Below, piece after piece: positions 33,392 to 44,080 of a DNA stretch of 64,000 nucleotides (the stretch's first letter is position 1; every line of letters starts with the position of its first letter). The notes below the pieces were generated by a model. The model did no database searches. It saw nothing but the letters and a program-made list of their open reading frames with translations, and was not told the DNA's origin. The stretch is from Adiantum capillus-veneris (lineage: Eukaryota; Streptophyta; Polypodiopsida; Polypodiales; Pteridaceae), in NCBI GenBank assembly GCA_014529385.2, contig CM043965.1, forward strand, positions 14,508,912 to 14,572,911. Direction: 5' to 3'. A program made the translations under genes and the position numbers.

Positions 33392-33403
33392 GCTCTGATA
33401 CCA
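33392..33403 (-). other. COP-1 primer-binding site (initiator Met-tRNA)
   Basis: Minus strand TGGTATCAGAGC, a perfect copy of the usual copia primer site, two bases inside the 5' LTR. Confidence 0.95.
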
Positions 33404-33405
33404 AT

Positions 33406-33630
33406 TGTTAGAATTAGGGTTGCAAAGAAATGCACACAGCTTGGAAAAGATGAAGGAATCTCAAGACACACAATAGAGAGTGTGTTACTTAGTGTGCAAT
33501 GGAAAGATAGATAGCCCTAGAGTGATGGGCTTATATACAATGCACGGGGGGAAACCTCCTAAAGAGGAAAAAAATACCCCGACGGTCCTAGTGTGTTCAC
33601 ACACATCACTACCACATGTATATGTTCACA
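33406..33630 (-). repeat. COP-1 5' LTR
   Basis: 225 bp, TGTTAGAATTAGGG...TGTTCACA on the plus strand, followed by GTGTC. On the minus strand TATATAAG at about 33537-33531 is a likely TATA box. Confidence 0.93.
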
Positions 33631-33761
33631 GTGTCTGGGACTTCTTCAACGATAGTGACCAATTGATCACCTTGATTCACACTCTCTTTGGTGGATATTT
33701 TACTAGCGGTCTCTCCAAGTATGCCTTGATTTGCTAGTGTACGACCAGATCTAAGGTTCAT
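33631..33761 (-). pseudogene. gag: DLE-2 gag start
   Basis: The ATG at 33761 begins MNLRSGRTLANQ. An LRSGR-type N-terminus is typical of plant Ty3 gag. The frame is open to the COP-1 target duplication at 33631 and continues in frame at 23798. It starts 413 bp after the last leader dyad. No gag core remains in this first piece. Confidence 0.75.
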
Positions 33762-35675
33762 ATAGACTTGTTAGACCCTTGATAGAGTACTTACCGGCGA
33801 ATTGGATTGTTATCCGTTTTTCCACGACTTGAATTTAGCTCCTGTCAAGCTCCCAATTCTTTGCCTGCAACCTGGTTCCTGTGTCAGTTTTAGCCAACTT
33901 AGTTGTTTTCTCTCAAAAACTGTATAATTTTTGTTATCTATTGTGATTGGTCTGTGTATATCACTTCAATATGAGCTAAGTGAGTTAGAAAATGAGACTT
34001 CCAGATTCTATCCTTGCAAAGAGCTAAAGGACTAATCTGCAACCTAGAAACTGAGCTAACATGTATTAATTTGGATCCGATGGAGCCCAAACTTGACCAG
34101 TGACCTTGTATTAGGTTGCTCTAACATTGTACAAGTTAAAAAGTCCAAAATCTTGTCTCTCTGGGGCTCAAAAGTAAATAATTGTGATTATTTACTTTTC
34201 TCAATTTTTACACTTTTAGACTTGTTTTCCATATAGACACCTTGTTGTAGTCTTTGGACAAGTTTCACTAAGTTTGAACAAGATTTGTCCAAGTTATCAA
34301 TTGTTTAGTGTTCACAGACTCAGTTTTTAGGAATTTGGCTTAAGTCTCTTTTTGTGATCCAAATTTCACCAAATTTGATATGAGTATTCTACTTAATATG
34401 CTTGACCCTGTGGTATACTCAATTGTGCAAAAACTCTCAAATCTGGGGTAGATGTAAATAATCATGAATTATTTACTTTTGGGACTTTTTAGCATTTTTT
34501 GCCAAGATGATCATACAAACTGGCAAAGCAACTCAACTTAAGCCCCTTAACAAAGTTTCACAACATTTGGATAAACCCTGCTCAATTTGTCAACAGTTTT
34601 GTGTCTGCAGACTATCTTTACAAAACTAGTCACAATTTTCACTATACATATCCAAATTTTATCAAATTTGATATGAGTGTTCAATACAACATGATGGAAC
34701 CTGTGGTATGCTTCGTTGGCCAAAAATACTTGAAAATTGGACAAAAGTAAATAATCATGATTATTTACAATTGTCAAATTTTAGCATATTTTCTATCATT
34801 TTGAGTATACACACATGTTAAACACTTTAAACTAAGTCTCTGAGTCAAGTTTCACAAAATTTGAACAAGCTTTATCAAGTCAAGCTCAATTTCTTGACAA
34901 TCAATACAAATTTTAGTTTTTATCAAGTTTTTGGTCTATTTTGTGATCCGAACTCTATAAGCCTTCACAAAAGATGTTTGTAATCATGCATAGAGTCTTT
35001 GGTATCAACCTTGATAAATTTTGAGCCAAATGTAAATAATCGCGATTATCTACTTTTGGCCTAAAATGAATAATTTTTGCAATTTTTTCAATAGTCAGGC
35101 TTTTTGTGACATGTTTTAAGCCTCTGAGTCAAGTCAATTTGGCATAAATTCTCAAAAAAATGTGAATAATCTGAGTTCTTACTAACTCTTGAAAATTTAC
35201 CTCAAATGCATCCTTATGCTCACCCACTGGTTCTTACAACTTTTGTAAGCATAATCTCCAGCCGATTTCAGTGGTTGACATTCTTTTGATGCTACAACTC
35301 ACACATAATTCTTTTGGAGTATGCAATGATTTGAGATCCCACTTCGGATTCTAGTTACCCTACTCCTAGGTTTTGCTGCAATTAGGTTGTGGAAGGTGTC
35401 CACAAACACTTGCTTTCTTGTTTTTTATGGTTTCCTGAGCATTAATCATAAGACTTGTCTTGTCCATAAATCATTCTCAAAATCCCAACCTAATCCTACT
35501 ATCCTACAAGATACTTAGAAAGTACAATTTACTCCCAAGCTACCTCTACACAACAAAAGACGACACTCTTAAGCTATGAGGTTTTAAAGAGAAATTTTAA
35601 CTCTAGGTGATCCTAGAGGAAGTTAAAGGACAACTATACTAGACGCTCTTGTTTTCCCTAGTTTAGGTCTACTCA
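33762..35675 (-). repeat. DLE-2 leader with array of about 285-bp dyad modules
   Basis: Four dyads of the form GTAAATAAT-N4-ATTATTTAC lie at 34174-34195, 34454-34476 (one extra base), 34747-34768 (perfect) and 35032-35053. Their centres are 281, 292 and 285 bp apart. A weak fifth (GTGAATAATCTGAGTTCTTAC) is near 35162. Between dyads the modules align with each other. They share AAATTTGATATGAGT, CCTGTGGTAT and CAAGTTTCAC blocks. There is no long reading frame. The architecture mirrors the DLE-1 leader. Confidence 0.88.
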
Positions 35676-35693
35676 TCCCCGAAAGCGGTGCCA
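35676..35693 (-). other. DLE-2 primer-binding site
   Basis: Minus strand TGGCACCGCTTTCGGGGA, close to the TGGCGCCGTTGCCGGGGA type, two bases inside an LTR ending CCATCCACA. Confidence 0.75.
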
Positions 35694-35695
35694 AA

Positions 35696-36496
35696 TGTGG
35701 ATGGGTTTCCTAACATCACTCTGATCTTATTGCAAACATGTCAAGAACCACGAACATAGTTGTCAATCCATGGGACGAAGCTGACTCAACTAGTGCATGG
35801 AGGCTACAAGAGGGTGTCAATCTCTTGGAAAAAAACATACAAATCACATCTAACTCAAGATACACTCAAATGACCTAAGTCATCAAAATCTAGTCACTAA
35901 TCAGCAAGCAAACCATGATCGTTACAGCATCAAACGACATCCAAATTCTATGAAACTTCTAGGACAAGTATATAAGACCTAAGCACACATGCTTATGATC
36001 TCAAATCTCACTTTCAATGAGTGTAAAAAAGCAATTACTAATAGTAGTGAGATTTTGACCTAGTCATTTCTGACCCCGAATGCATCTAAATGCTTAGCAA
36101 TGATGTCCCAATACCCCATCTATACTTACTTTGTGATTTCCTAGCTTAAATTCCTACTTATGATAAAATTAGGTGACAGGTCGACGACGTCACATGCTAT
36201 GATTTATCATGACATGTTTACGTCAATGCATAGAGCTCTTACCTGTGGTTGCAACTTAGTAAACGGCACTGCAAGGTGACAACAGACAAGGGAGATAGAA
36301 GCAGGAGAAGGAGAGAAGAGAGCGTCGTAAACTCACGCTGTATTTCTTATCCAAAAACTTAATAGTAACTTTACAAAATTGGCTTTTATACCTTAGCCAA
36401 GGTTTCTTAGGTAAAAGACTAATCATCTACCAGCTCTAACCAATGATTAACTGATACAATTTGGAAGCTTATAGCTTTGGCTCATAGATTACAACA
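35696..36496 (-). mobile_element. DLE-2 5' LTR (outer end tentative)
   Basis: The inner edge is TGTGGATGGG at 35696. TATAAAA on the minus strand at 36390-36384 is a candidate promoter. I place the outer end at about 36496, where the minus strand would start TGTTGTAATC, but there is no second LTR to confirm it. Confidence 0.45.
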
Positions 36497-36664
36497 TCCA
36501 TTTGTCAAATAGGAGTTACAATATTCTCGCTTTATCAAAAGAATAAATGTTTTTACAATGAAGCTCCCAAAAAATGTTACCTGGGTTAGCTTGTTGCTAA
36601 CAGACACATGCAACTTTATGCTCATGATTAATTTCCAAAATGCTCAAATGCATGAAAGGTTTGT

Positions 36665-36918
36665 ATTGGACATAAGCAACTTTACACAATTTAATATAAC
36701 CCAAAGTCATTTTCTATTAGGTGGAACTTGTACAAATATATAAAAGTTATAAGAACATTGAGTATAATACTATTTTCTAAGCCTCATTATATTGGATACA
36801 TCCAACTTTACACAATTTTTTATAACCTCAAAATCATTTTCTATTAGGTGGAACTTGTACAAATATGTAAGATTTCGATGAACATTGAGTGTAATATTAT
36901 TTTCTAAGCCTCATTATA
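36665..36918. repeat. 127-bp tandem duplication
   Basis: Two copies (about 36665-36791 and 36792-36918) of an AT-rich unit containing CTATTAGGTGGAACTTGTAC (second copy offset by 127 bp), with about 10 percent differences. No coding capacity. 36919-37260 holds nothing recognisable. Confidence 0.85.
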
Positions 36919-37261
36919 TTGGCTTGCTCAAAAAGGCCTTAGAGAACAAAGGAGTGCATCATCGGAGTCTGACCCCATGATTTGAAGTATTGACTCAATG
37001 AAACTTTCATTAATAATTTAATTTGTGAAAGAGTCCTTTAATTTAATGAACTCATATAAAGGTCCATTTCATTAACTTGTTTTATTATTTCCTTTGATTG
37101 CTAGACCTACCTTTTCTTATGAAACCATTACCATATTCTTTTGTTTTAGTTTTTCAATGGTCCCTTTATTTTATTGTTTCAATTTTGTTTCCTTTTCATT
37201 TTAATTCATTTTAAAATGTCAATGTCAATGCCCTTTGTAACATATAAGGCTTTCTTTTCTT

Positions 37262-37470
37262 TTTTAGAGAGAGTAAAACTTGAAATTTCAACTCACATGC
37301 CCGATTCCATGAGGTGCAACATCCCAACCCAACAAGAATGGACAACCCATCATATGGACTAGGGGAATAGCCCCCAAGGGCTACATGTCACACAAGCTTC
37401 CAAGGGGGTTTGAACCCAAGACCTTAGACACAAGAGGCTCTTGCTCTATCAACCGAGCTAGCACTCATTA
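37262..37470 (-). mobile_element. tRNA-derived SINE-like unit
   Basis: On the minus strand the head (37470-37405) has an A-box-like TAGCTCGGTTGATAGAGC and a B-box-like GGGTTCAAACCC with tRNA-like spacing. It is followed by about 140 bp of unrelated body and a TAAAAAAGAAAAG tail near 37262. The anticodon arm does not pair well, so this is not a functional tRNA. Pol III promoter boxes plus a body and A-rich tail suggest a SINE. Confidence 0.65.
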
Positions 37471-37876
37471 ATGAGAAAAATGTAAGGCATTTGTGATTAT
37501 GTGTGATTAATGGACAATACAATTTTATATTAAAATGCAGAAAATTGACATGTGATTGTAAGTACTCATTTAGACCTACTCCCCATAACTCACATCACCC
37601 TTAACTTCAATAATCATTTACAACGCCTCACCTTGTTGGACTACATAAGTAGTCCTTAGTAAAGGGTTGAATTTTGGGTGCATCCCTAGACCATTGGATA
37701 AAGCTTGTGGATTAGTTCCACGTGGTAAGTTAATGATTATAAAATTTTTTTGGACTGAAGAAGGCCAAAGAGGAGTGGTGGAGAAAACGTGAAGACCTCT
37801 CACCATCAATATCACCATCACATTAAATGTAATATAACCTTTTTTGCACTTTAGTGTTTTTATCACCATCGTATTA

Positions 37877-38100
37877 GATACAATATGACTTTTCTTCATT
37901 TTACTGTTTTTAAAAGGTGTCTTCATATTGGTGCTAATGTGAGGCATTAAAATCATTAGCACAAAGTCTTATCTTTCTCATAACATTTAATACAATATGA
38001 CTTTTCTTCATTTTACTGTTTTTAAAAGGTGTCTCCATATTGGTGCTAATGTGAGGCATTAAAATCATTAGCACAAAGTCTTATCTTTCTCATAACATTT
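37877..38100. repeat. 112-bp tandem duplication
   Basis: Two nearly identical copies, with TTTTCTTCATTTTACTG at 37890 and again 112 bp later, ending near CATAACATTTAAT. AT-rich and non-coding. Confidence 0.85.
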
Positions 38101-38167
38101 AATTCAGTGTAGAAAAAGATGAAGCTTTTGGGTAACAATCACATGTTTTCTATTTTTGTATGATATT

Positions 38168-38328
38168 CTCTCTCTTTCTCTCTCTCTCTCTCACAATAAA
38201 GAATGTCTTCTAAATGAAGTGCACTCTTAGGCACAAGTTATTTCAAAAGCACAAGTTATTTCAATTAAAAATGTCTTATGAATTAAGTACACTCTTAAGC
38301 ACAAGTTTTTCCAAAGTTTAATTGAACA

Positions 38329-38380
<52 letters not shown>

Positions 38381-38502
38381 TATCTCCATAATTTAATGTA
38401 TAAAGAAGATCCCCTTCCTCTCTCTTTGTCTCTCCCTCTCTCTCTTTCTCTCTCTTTCTTTTATCTCCATAATTTAATGTATAAAGAAGATCCCCTTCCT
38501 CT

Positions 38503-38548
<46 letters not shown>

Positions 38549-38570
38549 CACACACACACACACACACAAT
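38168..38570. repeat. CT-rich microsatellite block with 81-bp tandem unit
   Basis: CT tracts at about 38168-38192, 38331-38380 and 38507-38545, then CA repeats to 38568. The stretch TATCTCCATAATTTAATG occurs at 38381 and 38462 (81-bp period). 38571-39718 contains AT-rich DNA without any recognised feature. Confidence 0.9.
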
Positions 38571-39713
38571 TTATTACAGCTAAAAGCATTGTCTTCTTGA
38601 GGCCATCATAAAAACTTTACCTTGTTTATTATTTCTGTTAGGCCCTTGTGAGAGGGTGTTGACGTTTATGTACCTCTCTCTTTAAAGAGGGACATTGAGT
38701 ATTGTGTCAAACCTTATTTTTTATTTTCTTGAAATATATTGTAATCTAATTAGTTCATTGTTATATTTCCAAAAAGCATTATATTTTATTTTGATATTGC
38801 ATGTTTTAAAATATAAGTGTCGCTTTTTATTTTTATCCATCTTGCAAAGAAGCCTTTTATTATGAAATTCTTCTCAATAGCTTTATGTAGACCATAGTGA
38901 ATCTTCACCTTATTTTTTTAAACATAGGATATGTATTCTTCAAAATATCACATACAAATTTACCATTTTTTGAGAGAATCCTTTATGGTTTCGTTTCTTT
39001 ATCATGATAAGTTTAAAAGTACGAGGAAACATTTTGTACAAACACTCCAAGAAGATTATAAAAGGTCCTTAAAAGAATTTTTGGAACTTTAGTTTTAGAT
39101 GCGCCTTGTATTTTATTCAAACACCCTTCTTGAGGACACTTAAATGTCCTATTTTTGTACAGGGTTAGTCTTCATATAACAGACCCTTATGAGGCTCTTA
39201 AATGAAATGATTTTGTTACAAGCGAAAATATATTTAGAAAACCGATAAGTCAATACTTTACATAAAATGTTTGCTTAACTCTTCTTCACTAAATAAGGCT
39301 TGTTTTAGAAATCCAAAAAGAGGAATGTCTCAAATAGCTAAAATCCTAACCGTTCACATGTTACATGCAATGCCTACCTGTCAGTTTTTTCCACCATCAT
39401 GTTGCATAGTTTTTAAGGCCTCTATATGAGGAGAAATCAATAGTGCACATCCATCTTGCATGCTGTTGATGTCTTTATTTGTGATTGCGTATGATATGGA
39501 GCTAACTTGGAAGCCTTGCCTTGGGATTCAAGGTGCAGTGAGCAGCCTTGGTTGGGGGGTTTGGAGGCAACACCCGCAATAAAATTTTGAAGGAATATTC
39601 CAAGAGTATTCCATATAATATTAGGCCACATGTATATGCCATTAGTACTATGATCGATGGCTAGTGGTTGCTTAGTGGTCAGTGGCTCACAAGCGATGGG
39701 TTGGCATAGTCAA

Positions 39714-39718
<5 letters not shown>

Positions 39719-39778
<60 letters not shown>
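39719..39778. repeat. (AC)n microsatellite
   Basis: Thirty uninterrupted CA/AC units. Confidence 0.97.
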
Positions 39779-39780
<2 letters not shown>

Positions 39781-40050
39781 CTGCCACCCACCCATAGCAC
39801 TATATAAGGAACCCATCTCCATGAACCATGGCATATTATGTTGAAGGATAACGAGCCCCTTGTATTCCTCATACTAGCTCTAGTTGTCTATATTTTCATC
39901 TAAGATTTATCTTGAGAGTGCATGGGTGGATGATGCTATCGCTTTGAAATAGTGTTAATTTTAATTTTGATTTTCCACTAATCTACTTAGCATCGTATCT
40001 CTCTCTACTCTCTTTGCTACAAGATTCTATTTTTTTCTATAGTTCTTACA

Positions 40051-42710
40051 TGGTATCAAAGATTTAAGTGCTTGTACCTAAGATTATACGAGATTCTAGA
40101 AAAATTAATCTCTTATTATGTCCTCATTTTCAAATGATCCTATTGGTGCTACTCCACTACACATTTCTCCCACTTGATTCACAGAACGCAAGCTTGATGT
40201 AACCAACTCCACTCTATGAAAATTCAAAAATTTTGCAATTTTAGCTTCATATGAAGTATTAAATAAAGTGTTGGGGAAAAATTGTGCTGAGCTTAATCCC
40301 GTTGCAAAACTAATTCAAACAATCCAAGTCTTGGCATTCATCCAGATTCTACTCTTCTATATGCTTAGAAAAGAAAGAATGCAAAGGTGTTGTGCGCCAT
40401 TTTCATGTGTGTAAGCCATTCTATTCTCACTGTGATTCAACATATGACTAGATCACATGAAGCTTGAAGCATATTAGCTTGCGAATATGAGGTGCACAAT
40501 CACACTAGAATTCAAAATCTTGAGTAACTTGCTGATGGAGAGGCCTTTATCAAGAGAATGAAGGATCTCCAAGGACAATTAGTTGCTTTTATTGATGTGG
40601 CCATTTCTTCAAAATATTTATCTCAACGCTACATTAACATACTTCCAACTAGATACGATGATCTTGTTACAAAAATGCAACACTTAGGTTCATCCAATCC
40701 CTCTTAAATTTGAAGAAATGAATGCAATTCTACCTGAAGAGGAGCTATGACTCAAGACTAGGGATGGTGGGGGGGAGGTTGCTTTCATGGCCAACACAAA
40801 AGGCCAGAGGACTACATCAAATTCCTCTTAGAAAAGGCCCAGAAGAAGAAATTTACAACTAGCTATTTTTATTGTGAAAAGAAAGGTTAGTTGTTAAAGA
40901 CTTTACAAAGAAGAATAATGGCACTATGAAAGATTCTTGGAAGGAAAGAGAATCCTTCAAAAATTCTAAGGTGGAGTTTGAACTATGAGAATAATAGAAG
41001 AGGTATGCTCATCAACACAAACTCCATTTGTTGACATTTCTTGGATTCAGTATCCTTACATATGACTATTAAGAAAGACTGGTGTAGCTCATGGAAGAAC
41101 CTATAAGAACCCATCACTGTAATTTTTGAGAAAAATGCAAAATAAGTAAAAGCATCTAGAATAATTTCTTTCCTAGTAGCCACATGTGAAACTAAGCAAC
41201 TCTCTGATGTGTTGTACATACCACAAATAAAGAAGAATCCAATCTCAATTATTGCAATCAATGATCGTGGAAACTGGAGCATAAACCTTGGATTCTCAAG
41301 ACGGAAAGAGAGTAAGGTGCGACAATATCTATGAGATTTTTTCACTTACAATAACTACAAATAAAAGGTACAACTCAGTTATAGAATAATAGATTTGGTC
41401 ACCTAAAAATTGCTATACTAACAGAGATGCAATGATATGGGATGGTTACACACATGCCTTAAATCCTAGATATGAATGAACTATGTGAGGCTTGTATGAT
41501 GGGTAAGCAACAAAGGAAGGAATTTCCACAAGAGACTGATAATCGAGCGCAATCTCCTCTAGAGTTGGTACATGTAGATCATTATGATAAAATGTATGCC
41601 AATTTTGGTAAAACTTTCTATATTTTGTTGTTAGTCGATGACTTTAGTAAAAAAGATGTGGGTGTATTTCATTCGTGAGAATTTTGAATGTTTTGAAAAA
41701 CTTAAAGTGGGGCACAATCTTGTAGAAAATGAGACAAGAAAGAAGGTCAAGAAACTTTACATAGATAGAGGAGAAGAATCCATTTCAAATTAGTTTAACA
41801 TATACTACAACAAGAATGGCATCAAGCGTCACCTTACTATTGCTTACACACCACAAGAGAATGCGGAATGTTACAAGCAGCGGTAGGGATGGCAAAATGC
41901 ATACTCAAAGCCAAGGATATGCCAAACTCCTTTGGACCAAGCATGATAGTAAATATAGTAATTTATATCCTCAATCAAAACTAAAAGGCTTTGAAAGGAA
42001 AAATGCGTCAAGAAGCCTATTCTAGTACGCAACCTTTGGTCTTGTATTTTAGAACTTTTGGGTGTTTCTGCTATGCATATGTTCTTGACTCCAAAAGAAA
42101 AAATCTACTTGCCAAAAGCAAGAAGTGTGTCTTTTTAGGATATAGTGAAGAGTCTAAGGCATACAAACTGTAAGATCTAAAAGCGAAGAAGATAGTCACT
42201 TAGTCTCAATCTGATATTTAAAGAAGGGACACATTCAATGGAGAAAATAGGTTCGTCCACTTTCTCATCAACAACCAAAGAAATAAACCAGCTTGTGTTA
42301 GATCAAATTAAGTTAAAAGTTGAGGGAGATGATTTTTCTAATAATGACAACTCAAACAAAACTATCCAACCTTTGTAGCATCAAGAAGAAGCCGCTACCA
42401 AAATGAACTAAACATCTCTTTGATGATCAAAATCCTCATGTTCACAATCCTTATGAAGAAGAAGATGGTTTGCAAAGGTCAAAGAGAATCAAGGAGTGAA
42501 AATGAGCATCCACACACATCGTCAATATAGCTCTAATGATTGAAATTGTGGGCTCTATAAAGGAGCCAGGATTCATGAAAGAGGCCATGGATAATCCAAA
42601 GTGGAAAGAAGCAATGCAGTTAGAGTATGACAATGTAATAAAAAATGACACATGGAAAATAGTGGACCACTCTAATGATTGAAATCGTGGGCTTTGTAAA
42701 GGAGACAACC
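40051..42710 (+). pseudogene. COP-3: decayed copia gag-integrase remnant
   Basis: A primer-site-like TGGTATCAAAGA at 40051 follows an LTR-like end (TTCTTACA). Broken gag starts near 40117 (MSSFSNDPIGATPL). Gag-like helices run to 40710 and a protease/integrase junction appears around 41200. The integrase zinc region CEACMMGKQQRKEF is at about 41484, HVDHYD at about 41570, VFLGYSEESKAYKL at about 42130-42172, and the very start of reverse transcriptase (KWKEAMQLEYD, NDTWKIV) at about 42600-42665. Stops occur every few dozen codons. The element has no polymerase core and is truncated at the right, with a duplicated 58-bp stretch (about 42531 and 42670). Confidence 0.85.
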
Positions 42711-42726
42711 TTCAGGAGGCCATGGC

Positions 42727-42808
42727 TAGTACCATATATGTGGCAGTGATGTGTATGAATACACTTAGGACCATTGGGGCATTTTTTTCCTCACTACTAG
42801 AAGGTCCT
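42727..42808 (+). mobile_element. COP-1-type LTR, 5' fragment
   Basis: ATATGTGGCAGTGATGTGT followed by ACACTTAGGACCATTGGGGCA matches the start of the COP-1 LTR read on its coding strand. The remainder of the LTR is found at 50178-50310, after the LTR element that split it. Confidence 0.75.
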
Positions 42809-42814
42809 TTTTTT

Positions 42815-43003
42815 TTTAGAGTTTTGGCATATCAAGTGTACGGCCCAATGTGATCCCAATATTTATTTTGGATTTTAGGTATTAATTTCACTGATTTGTG
42901 AAAGTCTGGGTAGGGCAATTTACTAAGGTGCCTATATAAGCAACCCTCAGTCCCCATTGTATTCATATCAGTTATTCATTGCCAAGGTTGATTGGTTTAG
43001 GAG

Positions 43004-43051
<48 letters not shown>

Positions 43052-43099
43052 GTGCTTTCTCCCCTTTGTATCTACACTTCCACATTGGTGTCTTCGACA
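42815..43099 (+). repeat. Left LTR of the non-autonomous element
   Basis: Contains TATATAAGC at about 42932-42941 (candidate TATA box) and a CT tract at 43005-43048. The first bases are mutated (TTTTAGAG where the right LTR has TGTTAGAG). Confidence 0.75.
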
Positions 43100-44080
43100 T
43101 AGTAATAGAGCCTCAGAGGAGCAAGATATCTCTTTGAGAAGAGAAACCATAAAGAAGAGGAGAATTGATGGCGCTTACCTCCCCCTCCCAAAACGCTGGC
43201 ATTTTTCTTGAACCTTGCGGCGGCGAAGAAGCAATAGCTCTATCAGAAAGAATTTTGCAATGCTATCAAAGACATCACTATTTCCATCAAGAGCATCTTG
43301 AGAGTCTGCAAGTAGTGCTTGGTGAAGGAAACCCCTTGTGGGCCCTTTCGGAGGGAAGTTTTCATGCATTTTAAAATGTTGCAGGGCAAGAGCCCTTCCA
43401 AAGCATTTTTGGTGGGCTGGAGGACAAGCATTTTAAAGTGCTTCATGTTGACAATACATTTGATATGAATGTTTTGGTATGGTGTAGGGGCACATGGCCT
43501 TGGACAGTTTTAGTGGCTAATCTTCTTCTAAATTGTGCTAATCTTGTGCTAAATTGTGGAGGCTATTTTCATGGTGTCTCACCATCATTGAAGAACCATG
43601 ACCAATACCAACTCATGGCTTTGGAATGTGGATTGATTAGCACCCAACTAGAGTCCTAGCTCAACCACAGTTCTCAAGGAGACCAACAATTTGTTTGGCT
43701 TGAGATTGTGAAGTCAAAAGCATATCCACAAGTTCTCTATGAAGAACCAAAACCATGTAATACATGATGGTCGATTTGACAAGCAATAGTGATGGATTGA
43801 GAAAGATATATGCTACGGTGGAGATATTTATAATTCATCTATTGTGTGTACTTGGAGGTCACTAGAATCAGCTACGCAAGTGACATAATTGACACACATA
43901 CTATGAATAATTGTATTCTCTACTAACTAGTCTACTACTAAGGAAGTGTGTATTCTCTACTATCTCAATGAAGAAGAGGAAGTGAGTTCAGCCATGGATT
44001 GAGCTTCTTGAGTGTGTGTATGAATGTATGGGCTTGTGAATTCTCTACATGTGGTATTAGAGAAAGGTTGAAGTGAAGAT

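Larger units (their letters stand above)
23804..33630 (-). mobile_element. COP-1: Ty1/copia element with nested COP-2
   Basis: LTRs lie at 23804-23997 and 33406-33630, flanked by GTGTC at 23799-23803 and 33631-33635. A primer site for initiator Met-tRNA lies inside the right LTR, so the element reads on the minus strand. Gag, protease, integrase, reverse transcriptase and RNase H follow in copia order but with many stops and shifts. Excluding COP-2 (24350-29027 plus one CCATA) the element is about 5.1 kb. Its insertion point is inside the gag start of DLE-2. Fragments of the same LTR family recur at 42727-42808/50178-50310 and near 61235. Confidence 0.95.
23421..36496 (-). mobile_element. DLE-2: palindrome-leader retroelement on the minus strand, interrupted
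   Basis: Read on the minus strand: 5' LTR (about 36496-35696), primer site (35693-35676), leader with dyad array (35675-33762), gag start at 33761. COP-1 is inserted within gag (23804-33630), and gag resumes at 23798. The leader shares with DLE-1 the block CTTAGGAGTAGGGT / CCTAGGAGTAGGGT about 310 bp after the primer site, an array of about 285-bp modules, and about 410 bp from the last dyad to gag. The right LTR end and the downstream 3' end are inferred or unknown. Confidence 0.7.

Noticed and set aside
37405-37470. Functional tRNA gene
   Set aside because: Box A and box B words are present but the anticodon stem and acceptor stem do not pair, and a non-tRNA body follows; called SINE-like instead.
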